Assembly: GCA_963585895.1 (NCBI GenBank)
Contig: OY757911.1
Location: 63,330,807 to 63,394,806, forward strand
Direction: 5' to 3'
Source of the DNA: Sepioteuthis lessoniana
Lineage: Eukaryota > Mollusca > Cephalopoda > Myopsida > Loliginidae
DNA length: 64,000 nt
Part shown: positions 59,901 through 64,000 of the stretch, piece after piece
Position numbering within the stretch: the stretch's first letter is position 1
Layout: each line of letters begins with the position of its first letter
Notes under the pieces: generated by a model
Told to the model about the DNA's origin: nothing
The model's database searches: none
What the model saw: only the letters and a program-made list of their open reading frames with translations
Made by a program: the position numbers and the translations under genes

Positions 59901-61568
59901 TATAGAAGCTAATTTAAACAATAACTGTAATAATCATCAAGAAAATGTAGATTTCACTTTCACTAAATAAAATTAGAAATCCCTACCACAACAAAAAAAA
60001 AAATGTTTTGAATTTTTATTCATTTAAGATCCTGATTTTGCCTATGTTCAGATTTTCAAAATTCCATCTTTTAATACTCTAATTGAATAACTAAGACATT
60101 TGCACAGAACATTTACATTGAGGAGGTGAAGTTATTTGTAAATGGAAATCAGCTCTTCTAAAAACTAAAAATATTCTCCTCTTCCAACAATAATTATAAC
60201 AATACAAGTTTTATATAAAATCATTACTAACCAGTTTCAGGAACCAATGTCATTTCCAGAATTTTACCTACAAGTCCTGGAATAAAACTGGATTTGTTCT
60301 GACCTGAAAGAAAAAACAAACTTATTCAAACCTACAATAAGCATAAGATTAACAATCAATATTCTTGCAATATCTTAACATTCACCAAAATAATTTTGAA
60401 GGATCTAAACTTGATTCTTAACCAATCATAATACAGATTTAACTATTACAATCTTAACTATGTTAATGATTATCACAAATTCATTATATTTTTAACCATT
60501 AGTATTGGACACACTCAAAATTTTTAGATAACCTGACAGTAATTGATGGCAAAACCATTATTCAAAAGAAAATATATTCTTTAAATGATTAGTTTAAATA
60601 TTCTACTAGTTCAAACATTTCAAAATTTTTCAGATTTACTTTTATATGATTTTATCAACATTTCAGTCAGTTTATAGGAGGAATGCATTTCATTACAATG
60701 ATAACCTCATTTTTTTTTCAGGTTGGTTGGTTGTATTATAGAACATCAACCCTTCAAGGTTATTTAAAGCCAAATTCTGTTTATACATATATATTAGATA
60801 CATTTGATTTATTAACAAATAGTTTGTAGGTAACAATTTTTAAACAAGGCATGGCTCAGTTTTTTCCACATAGTTAAATGGTTAACGTATAGTAAATGCT
60901 TAAACATTTCTATTTGACCCATACATGGAACCTTAGCAAGTATTACCACTCCAAGTCAGAGTGGATCTGGGATTAATGGCAATGAAGAGGTACTCTACAT
61001 TCTCCTAAGATCCAGTACTGGAGCCTCACTATCAGACGGTTTAGCGTCATATCCAAGACACTCGTGGAGGTGGTGGGGGGTCTTACCCTCTAGAGAGATG
61101 CAGTAGGTGTATTATACAGTCCCAGCCAGCCAGGCTCCATTTTTCTCAGGAAAGACTTTCAGCAATTATCTTTAAAAAATATTTACTTAACAATGATTCT
61201 TTTAAACTTGATTATTAACTTAAGTTAAAATTTTAAAGAAATATTTTTCCATTACATAAGGAATAAGAATATGCATTTAGTGAAAAAATGAAATAACCTT
61301 AGTAGTTTATCATTTGTTTTCTTGTGTACATATTTGGGAAGTCTTTAAGATTGTCTGCGACAGAATCAACCTTCAGTTATTTCAGGACTTTACAAATAAT
61401 TCAGCTTCTGTTATCTATATAGTCATATGAATTTATGTCACAACCTTCAATGTGTCAAACGCTTTCTACACTAAGTAAGTAGGTCACTGATTGCCATGTA
61501 CATACTTACCAAGATTGAACCACATACTTCGGATTTCAAATCCCATCTCACGTCTCATGTCTTTATAC
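26241..61568 (-). CDS. DOCK1: DOCK-A family guanine nucleotide exchange factor (DOCK1/2/5, Mbc type), 3' part, 23 exons
   Basis: Exons in transcript order: 61568-61510, 60303-60232, 59854-59760, 59223-59138, 54483-54327, 53708-53577, 53296-53177, 50835-50746, 49119-49009, 47590-47504, 45868-45814, 45074-44993, 41500-41428, 40578-40492, 40400-40227, 39336-39244, 38830-38699, 33957-33849, 33654-33557, 32790-32556, 30987-30846, 28667-28513, 26312-26241. All have GT..AG borders. About 838 residues are encoded: helical-repeat region, full DHR-2 domain (Rac GEF) and an SH3-ligand tail. Motifs such as [27 protein letters not shown] and [13 protein letters not shown] fit DOCK-A rather than DOCK-B, so it should act with ELMO and Crk in Rac activation at the membrane. 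The 5' half lies beyond 64000. Phases match throughout except between exons 17 and 18. The symbol means DOCK1/2/5 orthologue group, not vertebrate DOCK1 specifically. Confidence 0.9.
26313..28512. other. DOCK intron, AT-rich
   Basis: No repeat of the named families. 26820-27050 is less AT-rich than its surroundings and may be an old mobile element, but it has no diagnostic end. Confidence 0.4.
28513..28667 (-). CDS. DOCK1: DOCK exon 22 of window (C-terminal tail, SH3 ligand)
   Basis: Acceptor TTTGTAG|AA and donor AAG|GTAAAC. Encodes [20 protein letters not shown] then [20 protein letters not shown] and [17 protein letters not shown] fits PxxPxK, the class of motif bound by the N-terminal SH3 of Crk. 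Confidence 0.9.
29085..29262 (+). repeat. Unnamed interspersed repeat S3
   Basis: Shares its right end ('cttagatctacat..tctttataagtatagcaac') with 44095-44300. Both are followed by AT-rich or (TA)n sequence. Class unknown; possibly a SINE tail. Confidence 0.4.
29268..29476 (+). repeat. tRNA-derived SINE, family S4
   Basis: Box A-like catAATGGTTAGAG and box B-like GGGTTGAGTTATAC, about 40 bases apart. The body ends 'gggtcaccctcaacta..ggccaactttactcaac', shared with the - strand copy at 58250-58510. Confidence 0.6.
29490..29735 (-). repeat. tRNA-derived SINE, family S2
   Basis: On the - strand the head reads TAGTGTAATGGTTATCG and TGTTTAAATCCTGGATGG, the tRNA-like boxes. The body has 'ccagctatgagtaaatag' as in the copies at 38300, 39738 and 45245. 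Confidence 0.65.
30080..30285 (+). repeat. SINE family S1, nearly complete copy
   Basis: tRNA-like head 'catagtatagtgactaaca', then the S1 body (ggtatgaatcctcttacccc) and tail 'ataaaggttgatgcatt'. Degenerate but collinear with 4220-4422. Confidence 0.6.
30846..30987 (-). CDS. DOCK1: DOCK exon 21 of window (C-terminal tail)
   Basis: Acceptor CTGTCAG|CTA and donor AAG|GTCAGT. Encodes [40 protein letters not shown] and NTSTNTQ plus one base. Basic-proline motif KRPPRP. The donor GTCAGT is non-optimal. Confidence 0.87.
31930..32365. mobile_element. Non-autonomous hAT-type MITE with 8-bp target duplication
   Basis: The 436-bp element is flanked by exact TCTTAAAT repeats (31922-31929 and 32366-32373). 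The ends are imperfect terminal inverted repeats: CAGGGCTCCCAAAAC on the left and, reverse-complemented, CAGAGGTGCCAAAC on the right. An 8-bp duplication and CAG-starting ends are diagnostic of hAT. It has no transposase ORF. Confidence 0.85.
32556..32790 (-). CDS. DOCK1: DOCK exon 20 of window (C-terminal tail)
   Basis: Acceptor TTGCAG|T and donor CAG|GTAAGT, 1+78 codons. Encodes [40 protein letters not shown] and [17 protein letters not shown], then a Ser-rich stretch ending QLIELNEQ. Low-complexity Ser/Thr/Asn composition, expected to be disordered. Confidence 0.88.
33557..33654 (-). CDS. DOCK1: DOCK exon 19 of window (C-terminal tail)
   Basis: Acceptor TTTCAG|ATT and donor GA|GTAAGT. Encodes [18 protein letters not shown] then [14 protein letters not shown] and two bases of an Asp codon. 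Ser-rich and probably phosphorylated. The donor is followed by about 22 T. Confidence 0.85.
33849..33957 (-). CDS. DOCK1: DOCK exon 18 of window, inside a perfect inverted duplication
   Basis: Encodes [20 protein letters not shown] then [16 protein letters not shown] after one base of a split codon. Donor TCA|GTATGT gives phase 0, matching exon 19; the nearby GTCAGT would not. The acceptor CCCCCCAG is preceded by only about eight C bases before the duplication centre, so the normal branch-point region is missing here. Start of the Ser/Pro-rich C-terminal tail. Confidence 0.75.
33992..34100 (+). pseudogene. Inverted copy of DOCK exon 18
   Basis: Identical to exon 33849-33957 but on the + strand, with its acceptor C-tract and GTATGT donor. 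On the DOCK transcript it lies antisense, so it could not be spliced in. It could pair with the sense exon in the pre-mRNA. Confidence 0.85.
34191..34640. other. Intron between the duplication and LINE copy 2
   Basis: AT-rich, with C14 at about 34371-34384 and several A runs. I searched the - strand for the missing 3n+2 DOCK exon and found none. Confidence 0.4.
34640..37882 (+). mobile_element. Near full-length RTE-like LINE (copy 2), antisense in a DOCK intron
   Basis: GC-richer than the flanks. Contains an endonuclease followed by an RT, and ends with ATG ATG ATG directly after the ORF. Compared with copy 1 it extends about 1 kb further 5', to near 34640, where an AT-rich flank with a T run begins. 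The exact 5' end and target duplications were not resolved. The interval shared with copy 1 differs at only a few per cent of positions by eye, so both belong to one recently active family. Confidence 0.85.
34937..37871 (+). pseudogene. LINE polyprotein (APE endonuclease plus RT), inactivated
   Basis: The N-terminal frame has [20 protein letters not shown] and [13 protein letters not shown], the first endonuclease motifs. A frameshift near 35188 follows, then [16 protein letters not shown], an in-frame TAA at 35322-35324, [15 protein letters not shown] and [11 protein letters not shown]...STDHRIV (endonuclease motifs including the final Asp-His). After these come the RT fingers, a TGA at 36654-36656 where copy 1 has Arg, motif [11 protein letters not shown], motif B and YADD. 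It ends RDIRATSTI. One frameshift and two nonsense codons inactivate it. A 6-base aaagta repeat near 36918 adds two residues (KV) relative to copy 1. Confidence 0.85.
37883..38298. other. DOCK intron between LINE copy 2 and a SINE
   Basis: AT-rich and unassigned. A 12-base candidate between an AG and GTTAGT (near 38232-38243, - strand) was considered as a micro-exon but has the wrong length modulo 3. Confidence 0.4.
38300..38585 (+). repeat. tRNA-derived SINE, family S2
   Basis: Box B-like GAGTTCAAGTTCTGGATG, then the body with 'ggaaaggcatgaatccatc', 'agctatgagtaaatag' and the tail 'ttgtgtcacatcctgctg'. It sits 115 bases 3' of DOCK exon 17 on the gene strand. Confidence 0.7.
38699..38830 (-). 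CDS. DOCK1: DOCK exon 17 of window, end of DHR-2
   Basis: Acceptor TTTCAG|GGT and donor AGG|GTGAGT, 44 codons. Encodes [20 protein letters not shown], then [20 protein letters not shown] and CGIR. It ends in phase 0, whereas the next exon found (33957) begins one base short of a codon. The direct join would frameshift, so an exon of 3n+2 bases is expected in between. Confidence 0.9.
39244..39336 (-). CDS. DOCK1: DOCK exon 16 of window (DHR-2)
   Basis: Acceptor TTTTAG|GAA and donor CAG|GTAATA, 31 codons. Encodes [20 protein letters not shown] then [11 protein letters not shown]. It is less conserved than its neighbours but in the right phase and position. Confidence 0.88.
39738..40030 (+). 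repeat. tRNA-derived SINE, family S2
   Basis: Head TGACCCAATGGTTAT with box B-like GAGTTCCAATCCTGG, the same body, and tail 'gtgtcacatcctgca'. Best-preserved tRNA head of the S2 copies. Confidence 0.72.
40227..40400 (-). CDS. DOCK1: DOCK exon 15 of window (DHR-2 lobe C, nucleotide-sensor region)
   Basis: Acceptor TTTTAG|GTA and donor AAA|GTAAAG, 58 codons. Encodes [20 protein letters not shown], then [20 protein letters not shown] and [18 protein letters not shown]. In DOCK2 and DOCK9 structures a valine on the helix-10 insert acts as the nucleotide sensor. The GVVDPVV segment is the likely equivalent (inference by motif). Confidence 0.93.
40492..40578 (-). CDS. DOCK1: DOCK exon 14 of window (DHR-2)
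   Basis: Acceptor TCATAG|GAT and donor GTG|GTAAGT, 29 codons. Encodes [18 protein letters not shown] then [15 protein letters not shown]......PGIL.WF.V is the typical DHR-2 motif. Confidence 0.93.
40600..41427. other. DOCK intron, GC-richer middle
   Basis: 40790-41250 is less AT-rich ('ccagaagaccagg', 'gaggtactgaaaatcaga') and probably an old repeat; its class is not recognised. Confidence 0.35.
41428..41500 (-). CDS. DOCK1: DOCK exon 13 of window (DHR-2)
   Basis: Acceptor TTCTAG|G and donor AAG|GTGAGT. Encodes [16 protein letters not shown] then [16 protein letters not shown] is a family signature in DHR-2 lobe B/C. Confidence 0.93.
41695..41885 (+). repeat. F1 family 3' module, solitary
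   Basis: Contains the blocks 'tctgcagaggtgcagctgg', 'tattctacagcccc' and 'agctgactgggggg', matching the end of F1 without the head or minisatellite. Confidence 0.65.
42370..42860. other. Probable nested old DNA transposons, unclassified
   Basis: GC-richer block in an AT-rich intron, with hAT-like starts ('cagggccgacttaag' near 42580, 'caggggcctccaggc' near 42680). No matching far ends or target duplications found. Confidence 0.3.
43108..43322 (-). repeat. SINE family S1
   Basis: Collinear with 4220-4422: 'tgacatatcaacatttatgg' tail, 'atgccaaagctatccttgta' body, and the degenerate tRNA head near 43265-43315. Confidence 0.65.
44095..44300 (+). repeat. Unnamed interspersed repeat S3, second copy
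   Basis: Right end matches 29210-29262 and is followed by a (TA)n tract at 44297-44325. Confidence 0.4.
44951..44987. repeat. G10 A27 homopolymer abutting a DOCK donor
   Basis: On the gene strand this is T27 C10 starting directly after the GTAAG of exon 12. It is probably variable in length. Confidence 0.9.
44993..45074 (-). CDS. DOCK1: DOCK exon 12 of window (DHR-2)
   Basis: Acceptor TTTTAAG|AT and donor CAA|GTAAGT. Encodes [20 protein letters not shown] then VSEPIL plus AA. The acceptor tract is poor in pyrimidines. Straight after the donor the intron runs into 25 or more T and then 10 C on the coding strand. Confidence 0.88.
45245..45515 (+). repeat. tRNA-derived SINE, family S2
   Basis: 'gaccagagttcccaacctc' box B region, 'agctatgggtaaatagtag' body and 'ttgtcacattctgctgg' tail. 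Confidence 0.68.
45814..45868 (-). CDS. DOCK1: DOCK exon 11 of window (DHR-2), short 55-base exon
   Basis: Encodes [18 protein letters not shown] plus one base. It was found from phase: the flanking exons need 3n+1 bases between them, and this exon supplies exactly that, making Tyr with the next exon (SSKQ-Y-LQINAV). Acceptor CTTGCAG is good. The donor T|GTATCC is weak, so it could be a regulated exon, but skipping it would break the frame. Confidence 0.85.
46430..46930 (+). pseudogene. Decayed hAT-superfamily transposase C-terminus
   Basis: The first frame (46437-46634) reads [20 protein letters not shown] then [16 protein letters not shown] before a stop. The next frame continues QQVMSMFGL. 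The pattern 'xLQxxxIDLxxxxxLxxxF...FYxxLP...SMFGxTYxCE' belongs to ZBED5/GTF2IRD2-like domesticated and free hAT transposases. Several frameshifts and stops follow, so it is dead. Assignment is from pattern memory only. Confidence 0.45.
47040..47340 (-). mobile_element. Penelope-like terminal repeat fragment
   Basis: Bounded by two (TA)n tracts (47049-47073 and 47305-47334). Contains a hammerhead-like core on the - strand at 47126-47164. No coding part. Length and ribozyme resemblance suggest a solo pseudo-LTR of a Penelope-like element. Confidence 0.45.
47504..47590 (-). CDS. DOCK1: DOCK exon 10 of window (DHR-2)
   Basis: Acceptor TTACAG|AAT and donor GAG|GTAAGG, 29 codons. Encodes [17 protein letters not shown] then [24 protein letters not shown]...FPNAE fits DOCK-A better than DOCK-B. 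Confidence 0.93.
47938..48160 (-). repeat. SINE family S1
   Basis: 'atggcatatcaactttcttg' tail, 'gaagaacagtagtggtact' body, and a tRNA head 'gtgtaatagttaaagcact' with box B-like GAGTTCAAACTC on the - strand. Confidence 0.7.
49009..49119 (-). CDS. DOCK1: DOCK exon 9 of window (DHR-2)
   Basis: Acceptor ATTTAG|AAA and donor CAG|GTGAGA, 37 codons. Encodes [20 protein letters not shown] then [17 protein letters not shown]. The YF.V.YYG.G.PSFL motif marks the start of DHR-2 lobe B. Confidence 0.93.
50147..50597 (+). mobile_element. Internally deleted mariner/Tc1-like element
   Basis: The left end TATACAGGG and right end CCCTGTATA are inverted at a TA. An ATG at 50273 opens [19 protein letters not shown], resembling the N-terminal helix of mariner-family transposases. 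After a frameshift and stop there is a long poly(A), then a 3' end with 'cattttgagacaccctgta'-like sequence. Only about 450 bp remain of an expected 1.3 kb, so the catalytic region is deleted. Confidence 0.5.
50746..50835 (-). CDS. DOCK1: DOCK exon 8 of window (DHR-2)
   Basis: Acceptor TTTCAG|ATT and donor TTG|GTAAGC, 30 codons. Encodes [20 protein letters not shown] then [10 protein letters not shown]. The WE.....LCKELA.QYE pattern is among the most conserved in the family. Confidence 0.93.
50886..50937. repeat. (TA)n(CA)n microsatellite
   Basis: About 23 TA units followed by a few CA units, 50 bases upstream of DOCK exon 8 on the gene strand. Confidence 0.9.
51282..51497. mobile_element. 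MITE with 16-bp terminal inverted repeats, longer copy
   Basis: Left end TAGTTCAAGTTAAAAG, right end reverse complement TAGTCCAGGTTAAAAC. It shares 'ccaaacatttttaga' and 'atcattggggaa' with the copy at 54161-54277. Confidence 0.65.
51570..53176. other. DOCK intron, extremely AT-rich
   Basis: Almost only A/T runs with a short TGTG/CACA stem near 52800-52830. No repeat family or exon is recognised. Confidence 0.45.
53177..53296 (-). CDS. DOCK1: DOCK exon 7 of window (DHR-2)
   Basis: Acceptor TTTTAG|TGG and donor AAG|GTAAGT, 40 codons in phase 0. Encodes [20 protein letters not shown] then [20 protein letters not shown]. The WS...LKE.LY..TI.YF..GK pattern is typical of DOCK lobe A. Confidence 0.92.
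53577..53708 (-). CDS. DOCK1: DOCK exon 6 of window, start of DHR-2
   Basis: Acceptor TTTTAG|AAT and donor CAG|GTTAGT, phase 0 at both ends. Encodes [20 protein letters not shown] then [20 protein letters not shown] and KLLQ. This is DHR-2 lobe A, the helical dimerisation lobe. Confidence 0.93.
54161..54277. mobile_element. 117-bp MITE with perfect 16-bp terminal inverted repeats
   Basis: TAGTCCAGGTTAAAAG at 54161-54176 and CTTTTAACCTGGACTA at 54262-54277. Flanking bases allow a TA target site. It has no coding capacity and resembles Tc1/mariner-type MITEs only by its ends. Confidence 0.8.
54327..54483 (-). CDS. DOCK1: DOCK exon 5 of window
   Basis: Acceptor TTCCAG|C (completing Ile) and donor TTG|GTAATT. 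Encodes [20 protein letters not shown], then [20 protein letters not shown] and MSCIVNLL. It leads into DHR-2. The upstream intron of 4.65 kb holds three F1 repeat units and a SINE. Confidence 0.92.
54484..56024. other. DOCK intron, AT-rich, unassigned
   Basis: No exon or named repeat recognised. Confidence 0.4.
56025..56445 (+). repeat. Composite repeat F1
   Basis: Head ('tatggcatatcaactattg'), two minisatellite units, then the full 3' module ending 'agccccagccaatgag'. Confidence 0.7.
56446..56930 (+). repeat. Composite repeat F1, second unit without head
   Basis: Minisatellite units followed by another 3' module ending 'cccagccaactgggca'. It directly follows the previous copy, so the pair looks like a tandem F1 sharing one head. 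Confidence 0.7.
57332..57900 (+). repeat. Composite repeat F1, complete
   Basis: Head, about five minisatellite units, and 3' module with 'aggtgctaccactccgg', 'atatccaggacactcgttg' and 'ccccagctgactgggca'. Cleanest copy for building a consensus. Confidence 0.75.
58250..58510 (-). repeat. tRNA-derived SINE, family S4, well preserved
   Basis: On the - strand: TTAGTCTAGTGGGTAGAGTG (box A), GAGTTCAATTCC (box B), the rest of a tRNA-like domain, then a body ending 'ggtcaccctcgactaag'. The body matches 29268-29476. Confidence 0.78.
59138..59223 (-). CDS. DOCK1: DOCK exon 4 of window
   Basis: Acceptor TTGTAG|GTG and donor AT|GTAAGT. Encodes [16 protein letters not shown] then [12 protein letters not shown] plus [11 protein letters not shown] is a conserved DOCK-A block. 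The intron starts GTAAGTTGAAC followed by a long T run. Confidence 0.92.
59760..59854 (-). CDS. DOCK1: DOCK exon 3 of window
   Basis: Acceptor TTACAG|AA and donor CAG|GTTAAC. Encodes [17 protein letters not shown], a signature of DOCK1/2/5, followed by [14 protein letters not shown]. The donor GTTAAC is weaker than its neighbours. Ends in phase 0. Confidence 0.92.
60232..60303 (-). CDS. DOCK1: DOCK exon 2 of window
   Basis: Acceptor TTTCAG|GT and donor ACTG|GTTAGT. Encodes [20 protein letters not shown] then PET. It starts two bases into a codon (completing Gly) and ends with G of a Glu codon. Strongly conserved DOCK-A segment. Confidence 0.9.
60718..61137 (+). repeat. Composite repeat F1
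   Basis: Degenerate head 'agaacatcaacccttcaagg', minisatellite remnants, and 3' module ending 'cccagccagccaggctc'. Confidence 0.7.
61510..61568 (-). CDS. DOCK1: DOCK exon 1 of window
   Basis: Acceptor TATAG|G and donor CTTG|GTAAGT. Encodes [19 protein letters not shown], ending one base into a Gly codon. The first base completes a codon from an upstream exon outside the window. Belongs to the helical-repeat region before DHR-2. Confidence 0.9.
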
Positions 61569-61842
61569 CTATAAAAGAATAGCAAAAATTCATGACTAAT
61601 TTACCTCCCCTATAAAGAGGAAAAAAAAATTCCCATCTAATCAGAATGTTCTCTCAACCAAAATTTAAAAAAGCTTGAAAAGGTTTTCACTTATATTCTC
61701 CCCCACCCCCAAAAAAAGATTTTTATGACTATATACAATTAGCTTCAAGAAATACAAATTTGTCTCCACTTCTCCCTCCACTATATCTCAAAAGCAAAAA
61801 AAAAAAAAAAAAATTCAAAAATTAGATATATATAATTTTTGA

Positions 61843-61846
<4 letters not shown>

Positions 61847-61929
<83 letters not shown>

Positions 61930-61930
61930 T
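61847..61930. repeat. Long (TA)n tract followed by (CA)n
   Basis: About 35 TA units then several CA units, 280 bases 5' of the first DOCK exon on the gene strand. Confidence 0.95.
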
Positions 61931-64000
61931 TAGTTTTTATATATATTTAATGGCATGGAAGTTTGTCTGTGACCAGAGGTTTCATGACGTTTTATAAACC
62001 ACAATCATCAAGCAGAAAATGAAAGATATCAAAGAAATCTAAAAATACAGTCAAAAGAACATTAGAATTGTGTACAACTATGTGTGCGTGAATGCAGGTT
62101 ATATTTGTATATCATGGTGTGTGAATGCATTAGTTATATTTAGTATGTGTATGTATAAAGACACACGCGCCACATGGCAAATTTGAGGTTGTGCCCTGGA
62201 TGTATGAGGTGCGATGAGTAGTTAAAGTCGCGACAAATTGACTGAGAAAAAAAAGAATTATTTTTTGTTCGTTTTTTTTATATACTTTGTATGTATATGT
62301 GTGTGATGATGACTAACTAAGGAACAAAATATCATCATCATTGCATCAGGAAGAAAAAGTTTTGATTTGTAGGTATAACAGACGAAGAAGTATAAGTTTT
62401 GATTTGTAGGTATAACAGACGAAGAAGTATGGTAGGCCAGAATCACAATAAATGTTGTGGTGATGAGACATGTCATATTGTAATATATTATGGAGTATTA
62501 TGTAATATTGGTATCTTATGCTGGAATATGATTTGAGTTAGATAGCAATAATAATTTGTATTAATTATGATGTATTAATCATTGTAATCCATGATTGTAT
62601 GCATGTAAGGAATATAGTGAATATATTGAGTTAAGACGTTGCAATAATTTGTTTGTATTAGCTATGTCGTTTTCTTTTGGGGTTTTTTTTTTATGTGTGT
62701 GCATGTATATAGTAATGATTTTAACTAACAAGCAAATTCTCATCATTGTATAATTAAGAAAATGAATTTTATGATTTGACATGTAAGCATGATAGGTCTG
62801 GGACATAATTTTTATTTTATGGTACACACCATTGCACCTGTACTGCTTGACTCAGCTGTGGAGAGTTGTGTTGGATTACAATAATAATTTTTCATTAGCT
62901 ATCTATGTTATGTTAATGTTATATTATGTATACGTTATTGTAATATATGGTGTATGCGAGGGGGATAGGTTAAATATACTGTGTGGAGACATATTTCTAA
63001 CACTCACGAAAACTTGGCTAACAATGTTAACAAGTTGTAGAAGTGCATGGAGATGGATATAAAGATTTAATGGAGGAAAGTGGTACTTATGGTGCATCAG
63101 GCATGTTGTTTGATGGAATAAAGTTACTTACAGCGCGTTGGATGTACTGTGGGGTTGGGGGGGTAGTAGTAGTAGAAGAGGTAAGGTAAGATGGATGGGT
63201 TATGTGTATGGGTCAAAATGTGAGAGATGTTCTCATGTCTGCATTCAAATAGAATTTCTGATTTTTTGTTAAGCAGGGTATTTTGTGATGGATAATTGCT
63301 AGTTTTTCATGGAAGCAGAGAAGGCATTTTTTTATGTCTTGCTGTAGGTGTGTACTAGTTTTAGTATTTCCCAGGTGATGGTGGGCGAGATGTTCATGTC
63401 TTTTAAATGGCATGTGTGTGAGGATAAAGAAATGTTAGTTGAGTAATTTTTTTTGGTGAAGGAAGTTTGTGGTTATATATTCTTTATTTTATGGTACACA
63501 CTATTGCACCAGTACTGCTTGACTAAGCTGTTGGTTTTTACAGTGGCTCTGTATACTACATTTTTCTGTAGGCAGTCTCCTAGTGGGGATATGTTTCTTT
63601 ATCCCCACAGTTGCATTGTTTGTTGGTGTGTGTGATGCTGTGGATGGTTTCTCCAAAAGATATTGGTACTCACCATAGTTTTGTAAAGAAAGTTTATTAT
63701 TAAGGCTTTTGACAGCACAATGTGTACCACTGTCAGGTTGCCAAAAACTATCCTTGTCATACACCTCAATATTTAACTTATGCATTGGCTACCACAAAGT
63801 CCAGATCTCACAGCTTGTGACATTTTTTTCTTTTTGGAAGTATTGTATCATGAAATAAGTTGGGTCAACACACATGCAAAATAAGAGGCATTTTATTAAA
63901 GAGAGTATGGTACACAGTTTGGTGCACGAACTAATGTAAATAACTTTAGTTGTATTTGTTTACAGAGTCTTTAGATTATTCTATCTTGTTGAGAGGTTCC
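61931..64000. other. Repeat-derived sequence upstream of the DOCK exons, no exon found
   Basis: The first 90 bases carry a degenerate hammerhead-like motif on the - strand (61965-62015), suggesting a Penelope-like terminal repeat. A 36-bp unit is tandemly duplicated at 62358-62393 and 62395-62430. A block of about 50 bases containing 'ttttatggtacacac' and 'gtactgcttgact' occurs at 62811-62860 and 63483-63532 with about three differences. The + strand is G/T-biased from 62000 to 63650. The next DOCK exon must lie beyond the window. Confidence 0.45.

Noticed and set aside
61847-61930. Regulatory or CRISPR-like repeat array
   Set aside because: It is a simple dinucleotide microsatellite without spacers.
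63640-63832. Possible upstream DOCK exon on the - strand ending NYG|GTGAGT
   Set aside because: The donor is perfect, but the frame has an in-frame stop about 50 codons upstream, ends in phase 1 where exon 61568 needs a two-base remainder, and shows no DOCK similarity. Its neighbouring sequence is repeated in the window.

Overview
The window is AT-rich, intron-rich animal nuclear DNA packed with retroelements. The repeats (an RTE-like LINE, a Penelope-like element with a GIY-YIG endonuclease, several tRNA-derived SINE families) and the protein similarities point to a mollusc. I think a coleoid cephalopod, probably an octopus, is most likely, but this is pattern recognition rather than a database result. 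No bacterial-type genes, rRNA genes or CRISPR arrays are visible.

Two host genes are supported. (1) The last two coding exons of a secreted S1A (chymotrypsin-fold) serine protease lie on the + strand at 3067-3203 and 8787-8951. A 5.6-kb intron full of repeats separates them, and the upstream exons are outside the window. (2) The 3' part of a DOCK-A family gene (DOCK1/2/5, Mbc/CED-5 type Rac exchange factor) lies on the - strand, with 23 exons between 61568 and 26241. They encode about 838 residues: the end of the helical-repeat region, the whole DHR-2 (DOCKER) catalytic domain and a Ser/Pro-rich tail with Crk-type SH3 ligands. Splice phases agree at every junction except one, between the exons at 38699-38830 and 33849-33957. 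There a linking exon of 3n+2 bases appears to be missing.

The missing exon coincides with the oddest structure in the window. The exon at 33849-33957 sits in a perfect inverted duplication (33759-33967 against 33980-34190, 12-bp spacer) whose centre falls in the C-tract just upstream of its 3' splice site. A nearly full-length LINE copy (about 34640-37882) lies beside it in the same intron.

Layout. 1-2331: 5'-truncated LINE copy 1. 2332-8951: protease exons and a repeat-filled intron (candidate LTR, SINEs, a minisatellite-bearing composite repeat with a 71-bp hairpin, a decayed LINE C-terminus). 9739-10740: 3' end of a Penelope-like element followed by a hammerhead-ribozyme motif. 10760-26240: about 15.5 kb of very AT-rich sequence with no gene and almost no recognisable transposon, possibly including a long DOCK 3' UTR. 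26241-61568: DOCK exons, with introns holding SINEs, a hAT MITE with an 8-bp target duplication, a hAT transposase relic, a deleted mariner-like element, a 16-bp-TIR MITE and composite repeats. 61569-64000: a long (TA)n tract and G/T-biased repeats with no exon found.

The two host genes are not functionally linked; they are convergent neighbours. All identities rest on reading motifs and splice phases by eye.
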